NCBI RefSeq assembly: GCF_018917235.1
Contig: NZ_JAHLOF010000003.1
Span: 310,001 to 374,000 of the forward strand
Length of the DNA stretch: 64,000 nucleotides
Reading direction: 5' to 3'
Source of the DNA: Metaclostridioides mangenotii
GTDB taxonomy: Bacteria > Bacillota > Clostridia > Peptostreptococcales > Peptostreptococcaceae
Shown: piece by piece, positions 63,196 to 64,000 of the stretch
How positions within the stretch are numbered: position 1 is the stretch's first letter
How the letters are laid out: every line of letters begins with the position of its first letter
The notes under the pieces: generated by a model
The model's input: only the letters and a program-made list of their open reading frames with translations
Database searches by the model: none
Told to the model about the DNA's origin: nothing
Made by a program: the position numbers and the translations under genes

Positions 63196-64000
63196 TTAGT
63201 AAGTATAAGTCTTAAGTTTCTTATTATATGTAAATGTATTTACAGAAATTTGCTCCCTTAGAGCCATAGCATGGACAAACGCCATAAACCCATCTGTTTT
63301 ACGTCTTTGTGGTTCTATTTTTTCATAGGTTTTGTTACCCTTACTATTTGTAACTACTTTTACGTTATTTGTATACCATCTCATCATCATATCATCACCA
63401 AATACTATGTTATGATCTGCAAATGCTTTTTCAATAACTGGTGCTAATTTTCCATGTGTAATAGGACCATTTCTTACAGTTTCTAGTGGTAATCCTTTTT
63501 CCTCAAAATCTTTTTTTATAAGAGAAGCTCTATAATCATCACAACCTATATTTATAAGTCTATAATTATTTTCTTGTATCTCTTTTAAGAACCACTCTGA
63601 TATATATTCTTCTTTCATTGTATTTCCTGGTATAATTGTGACTAATCCTTTTTCTTTGGCCACATCTATATCAATCTTATATTCAGCTAATCTTAAACTT
63701 TCAGCAACTATAAAGGTATGGTGTTTAAAGTAATATTTATTGTCTTTCTTAAATAACAGCCCAACTCCTATAAAGTCCCTTACGCTTGCATAGTCTATAC
63801 CACCCACACATTCACAACTATTAAAATCAGGTATTTCTTGATTTGTTGCTTTTATCTCTTCCCAATTTGCAACGGCTGTGGTGATATCTTCAATCTGCCA
63901 GTTTAGCCTTTTTAATAAAAACTCCATCTTCATCTGAGGATTTTTTAAAGCTTTTTTATAATCTCTTTTGTATGCCCTTTGAAGTTCTGGTAAATATGGT
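63196..64000 (-). CDS. Terminase large subunit, 5' end beyond window
   Basis: The C-terminal 267 or so codons of the DNA-packaging ATPase/nuclease. The reading frame stays open past an internal Met at 63933 to the window edge (PYLPELQRAYKRDYKKALKN precedes it), so only the nuclease domain is seen. GGIDYASVRDFIGVGLL holds the first catalytic Asp, NIGCDDYRASLI a second, and RRKTDGFMAFVHAM a third Asp. The N-terminal ATPase domain must be to the right. Confidence 0.9.
   Translation of the reverse strand, partial: PYLPELQRAYKRDYKKALKNPQMKMEFLLKRLNWQIEDITTAVANWEEIKATNQEIPDFNSCECVGGIDYASVRDFIGVGLLFKKDNKYYFKHHTFIVAESLRLAEYKIDIDVAKEKGLVTIIPGNTMKEEYISEWFLKEIQENNYRLINIGCDDYRASLIKKDFEEKGLPLETVRNGPITHGKLAPVIEKAFADHNIVFGDDMMMRWYTNNVKVVTNSKGNKTYEKIEPQRRKTDGFMAFVHAMALREQISVNTFTYNKKLKTYTY

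Larger units (their letters stand above)
46995..64000 (-). mobile_element. Prophage late region (siphovirus-type), right end outside window
   Basis: A continuous minus-strand block with the order terminase, portal, prohead protease, capsid, head-tail connectors, tail tube, tail chaperone, tape measure, Dit, Tal, fibre, XhlA, holin and endolysin. This is the order of HK97-head phages with long non-contractile tails infecting Clostridia. No integrase, repressor or replication genes are in the window; they should lie to the right. The lysis end borders the field of relics at 41-46 kb. Confidence 0.93.

Overview
The window looks like chromosomal DNA of a low-GC, spore-forming anaerobic Firmicute close to Clostridioides/Paraclostridium (Peptostreptococcaceae). 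The evidence is the AT-rich sequence with strong AGGAGG ribosome sites, two surface proteins with the CWB2 cell-wall anchoring repeats typical of this family, a 556-residue CspC-type germination pseudoprotease, an oleate hydratase, and a prophage whose endolysin resembles C. difficile phage lysins. No rRNA, tRNA or CRISPR array was seen.

Region 1 (1-10.3 kb): the left-edge CWB2 surface protein (3' end outside the window), an alpha/beta hydrolase, adenine deaminase, a small membrane protein, a three-gene amino-acid ABC importer whose first ribosome site lies in a long hairpin, an AhpD-like protein and a large membrane-anchored beta-propeller protein. Region 2 (10.5-18.9 kb) is the most striking locus. 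One compact minus-strand unit encodes an AraC regulator (with a Fur box upstream), a complete iron-chelate ABC importer, a NifH-like reductase and two nitrogenase component-1-like subunits. I read it as an iron-regulated system that imports a metal chelate and feeds it to, or supplies, an uncharacterised nitrogenase-like reductase. No nifB, nifE, nifN or nifV is present.

Region 3 (18.9-31.7 kb): oleate hydratase and a TetR regulator, the CspC-like pseudoprotease, a cytosine-deaminase-like amidohydrolase, an ArsR-type regulator divergent from an isocitrate lyase/PEP mutase family enzyme, a short-chain dehydrogenase with its catalytic Lys replaced and a forespore-type promoter, Rrf2 and YdcZ-type transporter genes, a GNAT enzyme, and a higher-GC MarR/RibD-C pair. 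Region 4 (31.8-41 kb): a leucine-rich-repeat CWB2 protein, an SOS-controlled Y-family polymerase, an L,D-transpeptidase, then a partly decayed group of secreted or membrane proteins (permuted-papain enzyme, lipoprotein, broken Cys/His-motif protein, M50 metalloprotease). Three sites in the window carry a 21-bp-period direct repeat resembling LytTR/AgrA operators, each upstream of a secreted or membrane protein gene.

Region 5 (41-47 kb) is a graveyard at the lysis-gene end of a prophage: four degraded copies of the 3' end of the endolysin gene, three copies of the 5' end of an ATP-dependent DNA ligase gene with its forespore-type promoter, and tandem ferritin-like genes between them. It suggests repeated prophage arrival and decay or repeated partial duplication at one site. 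Region 6 (47-64 kb) is the late module of an HK97-head, long-non-contractile-tail prophage, read right to left: terminase (cut by the window edge), portal, ClpP-like protease, capsid, connectors, tail tube, tail chaperone with a -1 frameshift site, tape measure, Dit, Tal with S74 chaperone, collagen-like fibre, XhlA, holin and endolysin. Integrase and replication genes are not in the window.
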